DNA of 5,334 nt. Origin: an uncultured Flavobacterium sp. Its GTDB lineage: Bacteria > Bacteroidota > Bacteroidia > Flavobacteriales > Flavobacteriaceae. The translations under genes were made by a program, and so were the position numbers. How positions within the stretch are numbered: the stretch's first letter is position 1; each line of letters begins with the position of its first letter. Below the pieces are notes generated by a model. The model saw only the letters and a list, made by a program, of their open reading frames with translations. It had not been told where the DNA came from and ran no database searches. This document shows, one piece after another, positions 1-5,334 of this stretch. Location of the stretch: NCBI RefSeq assembly GCF_946482535.1, contig NZ_CAMLRU010000173.1, positions 1-5,334 of the forward strand. Direction: 5' to 3'.

Positions 1-556
1 TGACTTTCACTTGGAAGCTCGATTTTTTAAACAAATACATTGAAGCCGATGGTCCGAAATACAACATTTGGTTAGTAAAACTCACGTGACCGCTGTTGTT
101 GTTAGGCTCTAAATCGTTTAAATCGATGGTGTTGTTTTTGGAATAAATATCGTATTGACTGCCCATGTAAGCTAGTGAAAGTCCGGTAGTGAAGGCGAAA
201 TTTTCACGGTTTACTATGTTGTAATGCACACGCATTCTGGTGTTGAATCCTTGGTATTTCATTTCGTTGTTGCCTTCTTCGAGTTTGGCAAACAAAATCC
301 CAAACTCGATATCACCTGAGTATTTTTGGCCCAAAAAATTCAACCCGAAAGTCAACTCAGGCACAAAACTGTCAAGCTCGGGTAAATTGGCATTGCGGAG
401 CTTTTTGTTGAGATTCATGTTGTCGTTGATGTTACCGTTGAATCCGAAATAGCCCTCGACTTTGACCTTTTTGGTAGTGGTTGAATCGGTTGCTTTTTCT
501 TGGCTATAGCCGATAAAAGCCGTAAGTAATAATAAGTAGAGGATTTTGTTTTTCAT
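1..556 (-). CDS. Secreted, probably outer-membrane beta-barrel protein (N-terminal part, runs off left edge)
   Basis: The frame opens with ATG at 556-554 and stays open for 185 codons to the window edge, so the C-terminus is missing. Residues 1-18 form a signal peptide: K2/K4, a Leu-rich core (residues 5-15), then a likely signal peptidase I cut after G16-Y17-S18, before Q19-E20, a common Flavobacterium pattern. A short Thr/Lys-rich linker (residues 21-32) follows. From about residue 33 there are alternating polar/hydrophobic strands rich in aromatic residues and Gly (VEGYFGFNGNI, ELTFGLNFLG, DIEFGILFA, TRMRVHYNIV, FAFTTGLSLAYMG, QMLYFGPSASMYLF). This looks like a small outer-membrane beta-barrel or porin-like fold. 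I recognise no specific family and no catalytic motif. It lies 67 bp downstream of the 61-aa gene on the same strand but has its own plausible -7 box. The reading frame and secretion are well supported; the barrel assignment is inference. Confidence 0.82.
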   Translation of the reverse strand, partial: MKNKILYLLLLTAFIGYSQEKATDSTTTKKVKVEGYFGFNGNINDNMNLNKKLRNANLPELDSFVPELTFGLNFLGQKYSGDIEFGILFAKLEEGNNEMKYQGFNTRMRVHYNIVNRENFAFTTGLSLAYMGSQYDIYSKNNTIDLNDLEPNNNSGHVSFTNQMLYFGPSASMYLFKKSSFQVKV

Positions 557-579
557 GATGATTGATTTAATGTTTGAAT

Positions 580-587
580 CAAAAATA
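580..587 (-). promoter_or_regulatory. Putative Bacteroidota -7 box for the outer-membrane protein gene
   Basis: On the minus strand this reads TATTTTTG, a full match to the Bacteroidota sigma-factor -7 consensus TAnnTTTG. Transcription would start about 5 nt beyond it, leaving a leader of roughly 20 nt before the ATG at 556. The expected -33 TTG is not clear: at the right distance (about 606-610) the sequence is TTA, inside an imperfect inverted repeat GTTAA…TTAAC (604-620). Assignment rests on consensus match and position only. Confidence 0.45.
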
Positions 588-623
588 AACAGAGAAAATG
601 GCTGTTAATAACGGTTTAACTTT

Positions 624-809
624 TTATTTGCAAATGGTTATAAAAGCAATCAATTCGGCGCCTTCGTAATACGTAAACGAGACGCTGACAATTTCATAAC
701 CGGCATTGGCTTTCTCGTTGAGGAAGCGTTCTACTTTCTCGGTTAGTTTTTCTTTCATGCTGCTAAAGCCTGCTTTTTCTACAATGGTGTGGATTTCGTG
801 TCTCTTCAT
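624..809 (-). CDS. Small conserved-looking protein of unknown function, 61 aa
   Basis: ATG at 809-807, TAA at 626-624. I do not recognise the gene with certainty. The protein is soluble, with no signal peptide or membrane segment. The layout suggests a short beta strand (MKRHEIHTIV), an amphipathic, charged helix with Lys/Glu repeats (about residues 17-36, KEKLTEKVERFLNEKANAGY), then two beta strands (YEIVSVSFTYYE and ELIAFITICK). The strand-helix-strand-strand order and the 'NEKANAGYEIVSVSF' phrase recall DUF4177-like small proteins, in which a helix is followed by 'GWELVSV', but that is a weak resemblance. It is the gene upstream of the outer-membrane protein on the same strand, with a 67-bp gap. 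No convincing -7/-33 pair is visible upstream. The opposite-strand frame across the same bases ends in repeat-rich non-coding sequence and looks like a shadow. Confidence 0.62.
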   Translation of the reverse strand: MKRHEIHTIVEKAGFSSMKEKLTEKVERFLNEKANAGYEIVSVSFTYYEGAELIAFITICK

Positions 810-919
810 GGTGTTTGGTTTTTGGTACTTATACGGGAAAAAAGAAAAAGGTTACAGTTGTACATGGTATTTGATTGACTCAACAAAGGATAATAGTAAA
901 GTCAAACAGCAATATTATA

Positions 920-948
920 CGCTATATACACGCTATAAATACGCTATA
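920..948. repeat. Three CGCTATA direct repeats with exact 11-bp spacing
   Basis: CGCTATA occurs at 920-926, 931-937 and 942-948, each start exactly 11 bp from the last. The second and third copies share the longer unit CGCTATAAATA. Flanking sequence is AT-rich (TATTATA before, AATATGAATTAA after). The array lies in the 174-bp gene-free stretch between the 61-aa gene and the leuS terminator, about 110-140 bp upstream of the 61-aa start codon. A spacing close to one helical turn is typical of arrays bound on one DNA face by a regulator, but function is inference. Confidence 0.6.
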
Positions 949-979
949 AATATGAATTAAAGCACACTTTAGTATGACG

Positions 980-1016
980 AAAAAATAACCCAAACTCGAG
1001 TTGAGTTTGGGTTATT
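980..1016 (-). terminator. Rho-independent terminator of leuS
   Basis: A perfect 14-bp stem pairs 984-997 with 1003-1016 around the 5-nt loop 998-1002. Read on the minus strand, the stem is followed at once by a run of six T (985-980). It lies 60 bp downstream of the leuS stop codon, as expected for an intrinsic terminator. The plus-strand side is followed only by TTACTT, and no plus-strand gene ends here, so it serves leuS. It also separates leuS from the 61-aa gene, which therefore needs its own promoter. Confidence 0.9.
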
Positions 1017-1075
1017 ACTTTATACTTCATTGGAGTGTTCTGATTGAAAATCGGGACGCTCGAACTGACGTGGCG

Positions 1076-3934
1076 TTATCCTACCAAGTTGATTACTTTC
1101 CCCGGAACGATAATGACTTTATTCGGCGTTCTGCCGTCTAATTGTTTGATAGTTCTTTCGTCGGCCATTACGATTTCTTGTATTTGGGCAACGGTTAAAT
1201 CTAAAGGTAATTTGATGGTGAAACGCATTTTACCGTTGAAGGAAACCGGGTATTCTTTTTCGGATTCAACCAAGTATTTCTCTTCACAGATTGGAAAAGG
1301 AACGGTTGAAATGGAACCTTGGTGTCCTAATTGACTCCACAATTCCTCGGCAATATGCGGTGCATAAGGCGAAATTACAACGGCCAATGGTTCTAAAATC
1401 GCTCTGTGATTACATTTCATTTGCGCCAATTCATTCACACAAATCATAAACTGCGACACCGATGTATTGAACGAGAAATTCTCGATATCTTCGGTTACTT
1501 TTTTGATGGTTTTGTGGAGTGATTTGTACATGTCGGCTGTGGGTTCCTCATTGGTTACCACTAAACCGTTGTCATCAAAATACAAACGCCACAGTTTTTT
1601 CAAGAAACCTGACACACCGGTGATTCCGGCAGTATTCCATGGTTTGGCTTGTTCAAGCGGACCTAAGAACATTTCGTATAAACGCAAAGTATCGGCGCCG
1701 TAATCGTTACAAATGTCATCCGGGTTTACGACGTTGTATTTGGATTTCGACATTTTTTCGACTTCACGACCAACGATGTATTTTCCGTTTTCGAGTAAGA
1801 ATTCGGCGTCTTTGTAATCAGTATATAATGGATGATTTCTGAAGGCTTCGATGTCTAATTCATTAGTAATGTCGTTGATGACAGAAAGGTCAACGTGAAT
1901 CGGATGTACTTTTTCACCGGCGATTAAACCTTTTGAAAACAACTTTTTAGAATCTTCTGAGCGATACACAAACGCACTCATCCCCAAAATCATTCCTTGG
2001 TTAATCAACTTCTTGAATGGTTCTTCGGTTGGGGCGAAACCTTTGTCTTTTAGGAATTTATTCCAAAAACGAGAATACAACAAATGACCTGTAGCGTGCT
2101 CGCTTCCGCCTATGTATAAATCTACATTTTCCCAGTATTTCAAGGCATCGGCTGAGGCAAACTCGGCGTCGTTGTGCGCGTCCATATAACGCATCCAATA
2201 CCACGAACTGCCTGCCCAACCCGGCATGGTGTTTAACTCTAAAGGAAAAATCGTCTTGTTGTCAATCAACTGATTGCTGACTACAGCACACTGTACGCTA
2301 TCCCAAGCCCAATGCGTGGCATTGCCTAATGGCGGTTGGCCGTCTTCAGTCGGTAAATATTTTTCTACTTCTGGTAAAACGATTGGCAAGTGTTTTGGGT
2401 CAATCATTTGCGGTAAGCCGTTTACGTAACACACCGGAAATGGCTCGCCCCAATATCTTTGGCGGGAGAACACGGCGTCGCGCAAACGGTAATTGGTTTT
2501 GCCTTTGCCTTGTCCGATTCGTTCTAATTCCTCGATGATTTTTTTGGTGCCATCTTTGTAGCCTAAGCCGTTTAGGAAATCGGAGTTGACCAATTCAAAA
2601 CCTGATTTTTCGCCATAAGCGGCTTCGGAAATATCTTGGTTGAAAATATTTTTGATTTCGGGCATGCCTTTTTGGCCTTTGAAGAAATTGGCAAACGCGT
2701 AATCTCTTTCATCGCCACAAGGCACGGCCATTACGGCTCCGGTTCCGTAACCTGCCAACACATAATCGCCTATCCAAACCGGTATTGGTTCTTTGGTGAA
2801 TGGATGTTCGGCATAAGCACCCGTGAAAACCCCTGAGATGGTTTTAACATCGGCCATTCTTTCTCTTTCGGAACGTTTGGCGGTAGCTTCGACATAAGCT
2901 TCGACTGCAGCTTTTTGTTCCGGAGTAGTGATTTGGGAAACCAATTCGTGTTCGGGAGCCAAAGTCATAAACGTCACTCCAAAAATCGTATCAGGTCTTG
3001 TCGTGAATACATCGATGGTTGTTGGTTGTTGGTTGTTGGTTGTTGGTAAAAGTTTGAATGACACCGAAGCGCCTACTGATTTACCAATCCAGTTTCGTTG
3101 ACTTTCTTTAATGGATTCGCTCCAATCGATGGTTTCTAAGCCTTGTAATAATCTTTCGGCATAAGCGGAAATGCGCATCGACCATTGGGTCATTTTTTTG
3201 CGGATGACCGGATGACCGCCGCGTTCGGAAACCCCGTTTACGATTTCGTCGTTGGCCAACACGGTTCCGAGTGCCGGACACCAATTGACTTCGGTTTCGG
3301 CTAAGTAAGTTAGTCTGTATTGAAGTAATATTTTTTGTTGTTCTTCGGAAGAGAAAGCGTTCCATTCTGCTGCGGTGAACGGTGTGATGTTGTCATCGCA
3401 AACTGCGTTTACGGTGGCGTTTCCTTCTTTTGAAAATATTGAAACTAAAGTCGAAATGTCTTCGGCTTTGTTGCTATCGTTGTTGTACCACGAATTGAAT
3501 AGTTGGATGAAAATCCATTGCGTGTGTTTGTAATAATCGGGATTGGAAGTGCGTACTTCTCTGCTCCAATCGAAGGAAAACCCAATTTTATCTAATTGCT
3601 CGCGGTAACGGGCAATATTTTCACGGGTGGTTTTTTCGGGATGTTGTCCGGTTTGGATAGCGTATTGTTCTGCCGGTAAACCGAAAGAATCGTAACCTTG
3701 CGGGTGCAATACATTAAAACCTTTATGGCGTTTGAAACGCGCCACGATATCGGAAGCGATGTAACCCAGCGGATGCCCAACATGTAAACCGGCTCCGGAT
3801 GGATAAGGAAACATGTCGAGTACGTAATACTTTGGTTGTTGGTTGTCAGTTGTTGGTTGTTGGGCTTTGAAAGTTTGATTTTCAGCCCAGTATTTTTGCC
3901 ATTTAGCTTCAACTTTTTCGTGATGGTATTTCAT
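1076..3934 (-). CDS. leuS: Leucyl-tRNA synthetase (class I), 952 aa
   Basis: LeuRS activates leucine with ATP and loads it onto tRNA-Leu in the cytoplasm. The Rossmann catalytic core opens with PYPSGAGLHVGH (HIGH motif HVGH, residues 51-54), then LHPQGYDSFGLPAEQYAI (76-93) and DWSREVRT (122-129). Residues ~147-205 are a phylum-type insertion (NSWYNNDSNKAEDIST…). The CP1 editing domain contains TTRPDT (311-316) and GYGTGAVMAVP followed by GDERDYAFA, with D411 at the place of the conserved editing aspartate. KMSKS is at 727-731. The helical anticodon-binding domain (~770-890) and the small C-terminal domain (NGKMRF…VPGKVINLVG) are complete. It is longer than E. coli LeuRS (860 aa), mainly through the insertion. 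The start is ATG 3934, giving MKYHHEKVEAKWQKYW, the usual family N-terminus; an in-frame TTG at 4006 would add 24 residues made of repeat and leader sequence. Two stretches, residues 25-34 and 297-306, are encoded by heptanucleotide repeats. I see no frameshift or lost active-site motif. Confidence 0.98.
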   Translation of the reverse strand: MKYHHEKVEAKWQKYWAENQTFKAQQPTTDNQQPKYYVLDMFPYPSGAGLHVGHPLGYIASDIVARFKRHKGFNVLHPQGYDSFGLPAEQYAIQTGQHPEKTTRENIARYREQLDKIGFSFDWSREVRTSNPDYYKHTQWIFIQLFNSWYNNDSNKAEDISTLVSIFSKEGNATVNAVCDDNITPFTAAEWNAFSSEEQQKILLQYRLTYLAETEVNWCPALGTVLANDEIVNGVSERGGHPVIRKKMTQWSMRISAYAERLLQGLETIDWSESIKESQRNWIGKSVGASVSFKLLPTTNNQQPTTIDVFTTRPDTIFGVTFMTLAPEHELVSQITTPEQKAAVEAYVEATAKRSERERMADVKTISGVFTGAYAEHPFTKEPIPVWIGDYVLAGYGTGAVMAVPCGDERDYAFANFFKGQKGMPEIKNIFNQDISEAAYGEKSGFELVNSDFLNGLGYKDGTKKIIEELERIGQGKGKTNYRLRDAVFSRQRYWGEPFPVCYVNGLPQMIDPKHLPIVLPEVEKYLPTEDGQPPLGNATHWAWDSVQCAVVSNQLIDNKTIFPLELNTMPGWAGSSWYWMRYMDAHNDAEFASADALKYWENVDLYIGGSEHATGHLLYSRFWNKFLKDKGFAPTEEPFKKLINQGMILGMSAFVYRSEDSKKLFSKGLIAGEKVHPIHVDLSVINDITNELDIEAFRNHPLYTDYKDAEFLLENGKYIVGREVEKMSKSKYNVVNPDDICNDYGADTLRLYEMFLGPLEQAKPWNTAGITGVSGFLKKLWRLYFDDNGLVVTNEEPTADMYKSLHKTIKKVTEDIENFSFNTSVSQFMICVNELAQMKCNHRAILEPLAVVISPYAPHIAEELWSQLGHQGSISTVPFPICEEKYLVESEKEYPVSFNGKMRFTIKLPLDLTVAQIQEIVMADERTIKQLDGRTPNKVIIVPGKVINLVG
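3017..3047. repeat. Heptanucleotide array GGTTGTT x4.4 inside leuS (CP1 domain)
   Basis: Four perfect GGTTGTT units (3017-3044) plus GGT. Read in the leuS frame the array encodes PTTNNQQPTT, residues 297-306, between the strand VSFKLL and the editing motif VFTTRPDT. Related LeuRS proteins have a short charged beta-turn here, so the array has replaced or lengthened a surface loop without breaking the frame. Confidence 0.93.
3834..3863. repeat. Heptanucleotide array GGTTGTT x4.3 inside leuS (N-terminus)
   Basis: Units GGTTGTT, GGTTGTC, AGTTGTT, GGTTGTT, then GG. In the leuS frame this encodes QQPTTDNQQP (residues 25-34), between WAENQTFKA and the first catalytic strand KYYVLDMFPYPSG. It has the same unit as the array at 3017 and is inverted relative to the array at 3986. 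It differs from four perfect units at two positions (C3847, A3848). Confidence 0.92.
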
Positions 3935-3985
3935 ATCGTTAATACGTTGTATTATATTAAAAAACAATCTGACTCCGGTAGGTTG

Positions 3986-4016
3986 CCAACAACCGACAAC
4001 CAACAACCAACAACCA
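3986..4016. repeat. Heptanucleotide array CCAACAA x4.4 in the leuS leader
   Basis: Units CCAACAA, CCGACAA, CCAACAA, CCAACAA, then CCA. It lies 52 bp upstream of the leuS ATG and about 10 bp downstream of the leuS -7 box, so it should be transcribed near the very 5' end of the leuS mRNA. Its orientation is opposite to the two copies within leuS. It is 31 bp long, the same as the array at 3017. A 5-bp hairpin GGTTG/CAACC (3981-3985 with 3990-3994) overlaps its edge. Confidence 0.93.
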
Positions 4017-4025
4017 AATTGGCGG

Positions 4026-4033
4026 CAAATTTA
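4026..4033 (-). promoter_or_regulatory. Putative leuS -7 promoter box
   Basis: On the minus strand this reads TAAATTTG, a full match to the Bacteroidota consensus TAnnTTTG. The -33 position, 19 nt further upstream, reads TTTT rather than TTTG. Predicted transcription start is near 4021, giving a leader of about 87 nt that contains the CCAACAA-type array. The small palindrome CCAA-A-TTGG (4014-4022) sits at the predicted start point. Confidence 0.55.
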
Positions 4034-4094
4034 CATTTAATATAATAAAGTTAAAAGTTTGTACGTTATAAAGGAGAAAAACAATTTTCTTTAT

Positions 4095-4102
4095 TATTTT
4101 TA
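4095..4102 (+). promoter_or_regulatory. Possible weak ftsX -7 box
   Basis: TATTTTTA matches 7 of the 8 positions of TAnnTTTG, 18 bp before the ftsX ATG, which would leave a very short leader. No TTG is found at the -33 distance. It is the best plus-strand candidate in the 186-bp leuS/ftsX intergenic region, but support is slight in such AT-rich DNA. Confidence 0.25.
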
Positions 4103-4120
4103 CCCCATAAAATACAGCCT

Positions 4121-4996
4121 ATGTCATCATCTTTTGAAAAGTTTCAGAAACGCAGAGTGATAACTTCCTATTTTTCGGTAGTGTTGAGTATCTTTTTGGT
4201 GTTGTTTTTATTGGGAACTTTGGGACTTTTTGTCATCAACTCCAAACGTTTATCCGACAATTTCAAGGAAGAAATTGCGATGACGGTTTTCTTTAAAAAC
4301 GAAGCCAACGACTCGGTGATGAAAGCTTTTACCGAAGAGATGAAAACGGCCAAATTTGCTAAATCTTTTGAATATGTATCCAAAGAGCAAGCGGCGGCGC
4401 AACACAAGGAAGTGATTGGCGAGGATTTTATGCAGTTCTTAGGCGTGAATCCGTTGCAGAATTCGTTTGACATTCATTTAAAAGCCGACTTCGTGACCAA
4501 TCCTGAAATTGCCAAAATAGAAAGCCGTTTGCGCAAAAATGAGATGGTGGCGGATATCGTTTATGACAAACAATTAGTTACTTTGGTGAACGACAATGTG
4601 AAGAATATCAGTATGTGGATTTTGATTATCACCAGTATTTTTGCAATTGTTTCAGTGTTGCTGATTAACAGTTCGCTGCGCCTTTCGATTTATGCCAATC
4701 GCTTTATCATTAAAACGATGCAAATGGTGGGCGCGACCAAATCTTTCATTAGAAAACCTTTTATTAAAACCAATGTAATCTTAGGATTTATTGGCGCTGT
4801 ACTGGCGATTTTGGCTTTGATTGGGCTATTGATTTACATTCAAACGACTTATCCGAATTTGGGGATCATGGAAGACCAATTGGCGATTAGCGTTGTATTA
4901 TTGGGCGTTTTAGTGATGGGTATCGTGATTACTTGGATCAGTACTTTCTTTGCGACGCAACGCTTTTTGAATTTGAGAACTGACGACTTGTATTAG
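4121..4996 (+). CDS. ftsX: Cell division protein FtsX (membrane subunit of FtsEX), 291 aa
   Basis: FtsX is the permease-like membrane partner of the ATPase FtsE; the complex sits at the division site and activates peptidoglycan hydrolases on the periplasmic side. The family topology is visible: cytoplasmic N-terminus with the basic patch QKRR (9-12), TM1 (about 17-39), a periplasmic domain (40-162), TM2 (165-187), TM3 (218-240) and TM4 (255-278), then a short C-terminus. The conserved cytoplasmic segment between TM2 and TM3 holds IIKTMQMVGATKSFIRKPF (196-214), with the typical VGAT…FIR.PF signature. Length is normal for the family. It is divergent from leuS, 186 bp away, with ATG at 4121 and an AT-rich region rather than a Shine-Dalgarno upstream. 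ftsE is not adjacent, as is usual in this phylum. The stop TAG (4994-4996) overlaps the start of a heptad repeat array. The DUF3098 gene follows 58 bp later. Confidence 0.95.
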   Translation: MSSSFEKFQKRRVITSYFSVVLSIFLVLFLLGTLGLFVINSKRLSDNFKEEIAMTVFFKNEANDSVMKAFTEEMKTAKFAKSFEYVSKEQAAAQHKEVIGEDFMQFLGVNPLQNSFDIHLKADFVTNPEIAKIESRLRKNEMVADIVYDKQLVTLVNDNVKNISMWILIITSIFAIVSVLLINSSLRLSIYANRFIIKTMQMVGATKSFIRKPFIKTNVILGFIGAVLAILALIGLLIYIQTTYPNLGIMEDQLAISVVLLGVLVMGIVITWISTFFATQRFLNLRTDDLY

Positions 4997-5026
4997 TGGT
5001 CAGTTGGCAGTGGTCAGTATTCAGTA
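4995..5026. repeat. Heptanucleotide array AGTNNNC x4.6 overlapping the ftsX stop codon
   Basis: Units AGTGGTC (4995-5001), AGTTGGC, AGTGGTC, AGTATTC (to 5022), then AGTA. The first AG is the last two bases of the ftsX TAG stop. The unit differs from the GGTTGTT class, but period (7) and total length (about 32 bp) are the same. It fills over half of the 58-bp ftsX/DUF3098 gap; the rest is A-rich leader. Confidence 0.82.
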
Positions 5027-5054
5027 AAAAATAATTAAAAATATTCAGCATAAA

Positions 5055-5288
5055 ATGAAAAACAACGAGCAAAAACCGGATTTTCTTTTTGAAAAGGCCA
5101 ACTACAAAATATTACTTATCGGTATTGCCGTGATTGCTCTTGGCTTTATACTGATGAGTGGCGGCGGAAGTAATGACCCGAAAGTATGGAACGACGCCGT
5201 TTTTAATTTTCAGAGAATTCGTTTGGCACCAACGGTAGTTTTGATTGGTTTTGGCATTACGATTTATTCTATTTTTAAAAAAAAGTAA
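5055..5288 (+). CDS. DUF3098 family small membrane protein, 77 aa
   Basis: The protein has two predicted membrane helices, about residues 18-34 (KILLIGIAVIALGFILM) and 58-74 (APTVVLIGFGITIYSIF). Between them lies a loop with SGGGS (35-39), NDPKVWND and F..QRIRLAPT (54-60). This pattern and length match DUF3098, a Bacteroidota family of unknown function. Both termini (acidic/basic N-terminus, KKK C-terminus) are probably cytoplasmic. In this phylum the gene commonly stands between ftsX and uppP (undecaprenyl-diphosphate phosphatase), which hints at a role around division or cell-wall lipid recycling; that is context inference only. ATG at 5055 has the A-rich upstream usual for this phylum. The stop TAA (5286-5288) lies at the edge of another heptad array. 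Family assignment is from memory of its sequence pattern. Confidence 0.9.
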   Translation: MKNNEQKPDFLFEKANYKILLIGIAVIALGFILMSGGGSNDPKVWNDAVFNFQRIRLAPTVVLIGFGITIYSIFKKK

Positions 5289-5331
5289 TTGGTAATTAAT
5301 TACTAATCACTAATTACTAGTCACTAATTAC
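5285..5331. repeat. Heptanucleotide array of TAATTAC type with an inverted head, after the DUF3098 gene
   Basis: Core units are TAATTAC (5297-5303), TAATCAC, TAATTAC, TAGTCAC and TAATTAC (to 5331). They are preceded by GTAATTG (5285-5291) and GTAATTA (5292-5298), the latter the reverse complement of TAATTAC, so the junction forms a perfect 12-bp palindrome GTAATTAATTAC (5292-5303). The DUF3098 stop codon lies inside the first GTAATTG. The array may continue past the window edge (5334). Confidence 0.85.
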
Positions 5332-5334
5332 AAT

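Noticed and set aside
706..960. Plus-strand open frame of 84 codons across the 61-aa gene.
   Set aside because: It is antisense to the 61-aa frame and ends inside the CGCTATA array; its protein shows no recognisable domain and has low-complexity composition typical of shadow frames.
3935..4006. Longer leuS start (TTG at 4006, 24 extra residues beginning MLVVGCW).
   Set aside because: The added residues are encoded by the leader heptad array and AT-rich leader, unlike any LeuRS N-terminus, while ATG 3934 gives the standard MKYHHEKVEAKWQKYW start. Translation from 4006 would also leave only about a 15-nt leader.
3017..4016. CRISPR array suggested by repeated GGTTGTT/CCAACAA blocks.
   Set aside because: Repeats are contiguous 7-mers without unique spacers, they lie partly in a coding gene and in both orientations, and no cas gene is present.
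1044..4045. Several 66-106-codon frames within or antisense to leuS (for example 1044-1334, 1467-1703, 3108-3365, 3592-3912, 3836-4045).
   Set aside because: All overlap strongly supported LeuRS coding sequence in another frame or strand, and none shows a family motif. The one at 3836-4045 merely joins two repeat arrays.
4041..4046. TATAAT hexamer in the leuS/ftsX intergenic region as a sigma70 -10 box.
   Set aside because: The main Bacteroidota sigma factor uses TAnnTTTG rather than TATAAT, no TTGACA lies upstream, and the region is so AT-rich that chance matches are expected.
4071..4076. Shine-Dalgarno-like AAGGAG upstream of ftsX.
   Set aside because: It lies 44 bp before the ATG, far too distant, and Bacteroidota genes usually lack functional Shine-Dalgarno sites.
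4168..4473. Minus-strand 101-codon frame inside ftsX.
   Set aside because: It is the complement of the clear FtsX coding frame, with no independent start signals or homology that I recognise.

Overview
The window looks like chromosomal DNA of a Bacteroidota bacterium, most likely family Flavobacteriaceae and close to Flavobacterium. Evidence: the order leuS / divergent ftsX / DUF3098 protein, a LeuRS with a long insertion of the kind I know from this phylum, TAnnTTTG-type -7 promoter boxes, no Shine-Dalgarno sequences before the genes, and a Flavobacterium-style signal peptide (…GYS/QE) on the first gene. These are family-level inferences from reading the sequence; no database search was run.

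Layout. Positions 1-556 (minus) hold the N-terminal 185 codons of a secreted, probably outer-membrane beta-barrel protein that runs off the left edge. Positions 624-809 (minus) encode a 61-residue small protein of unknown function. Positions 810-983 hold no gene but contain three CGCTATA units spaced exactly 11 bp apart. A strong hairpin terminator (984-1016) ends leuS, which occupies 1076-3934 on the minus strand (952 aa, apparently intact). A 186-bp divergent intergenic region (3935-4120) carries the leuS promoter and a repeat block. On the plus strand follow ftsX (4121-4996) and a two-helix DUF3098 membrane protein (5055-5288), probably one operon that continues past the right edge; in this phylum the next genes are often uppP and truB.

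The most striking structure is a set of five short arrays with a 7-nt period, each about 30-47 bp long, between 3017 and 5331. Three are built on GGTTGTT/CCAACAA: two inside the leuS reading frame (encoding PTTNNQQPTT and QQPTTDNQQP) and one in the leuS leader in the opposite orientation. One is built on AGTNNNC and begins within the ftsX stop codon. One is built on TAATTAC and begins at the DUF3098 stop codon. Because the leader copy and the codon 25-34 copy are inverted, the leuS mRNA can form a 31-bp, almost perfect duplex around its own start codon. This is the observation most worth testing.

Functionally the genes are mostly housekeeping: leucyl-tRNA charging, the membrane subunit of the FtsEX division complex, and envelope proteins. 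I see no defence system, insertion sequence, tRNA, rRNA or CRISPR array.
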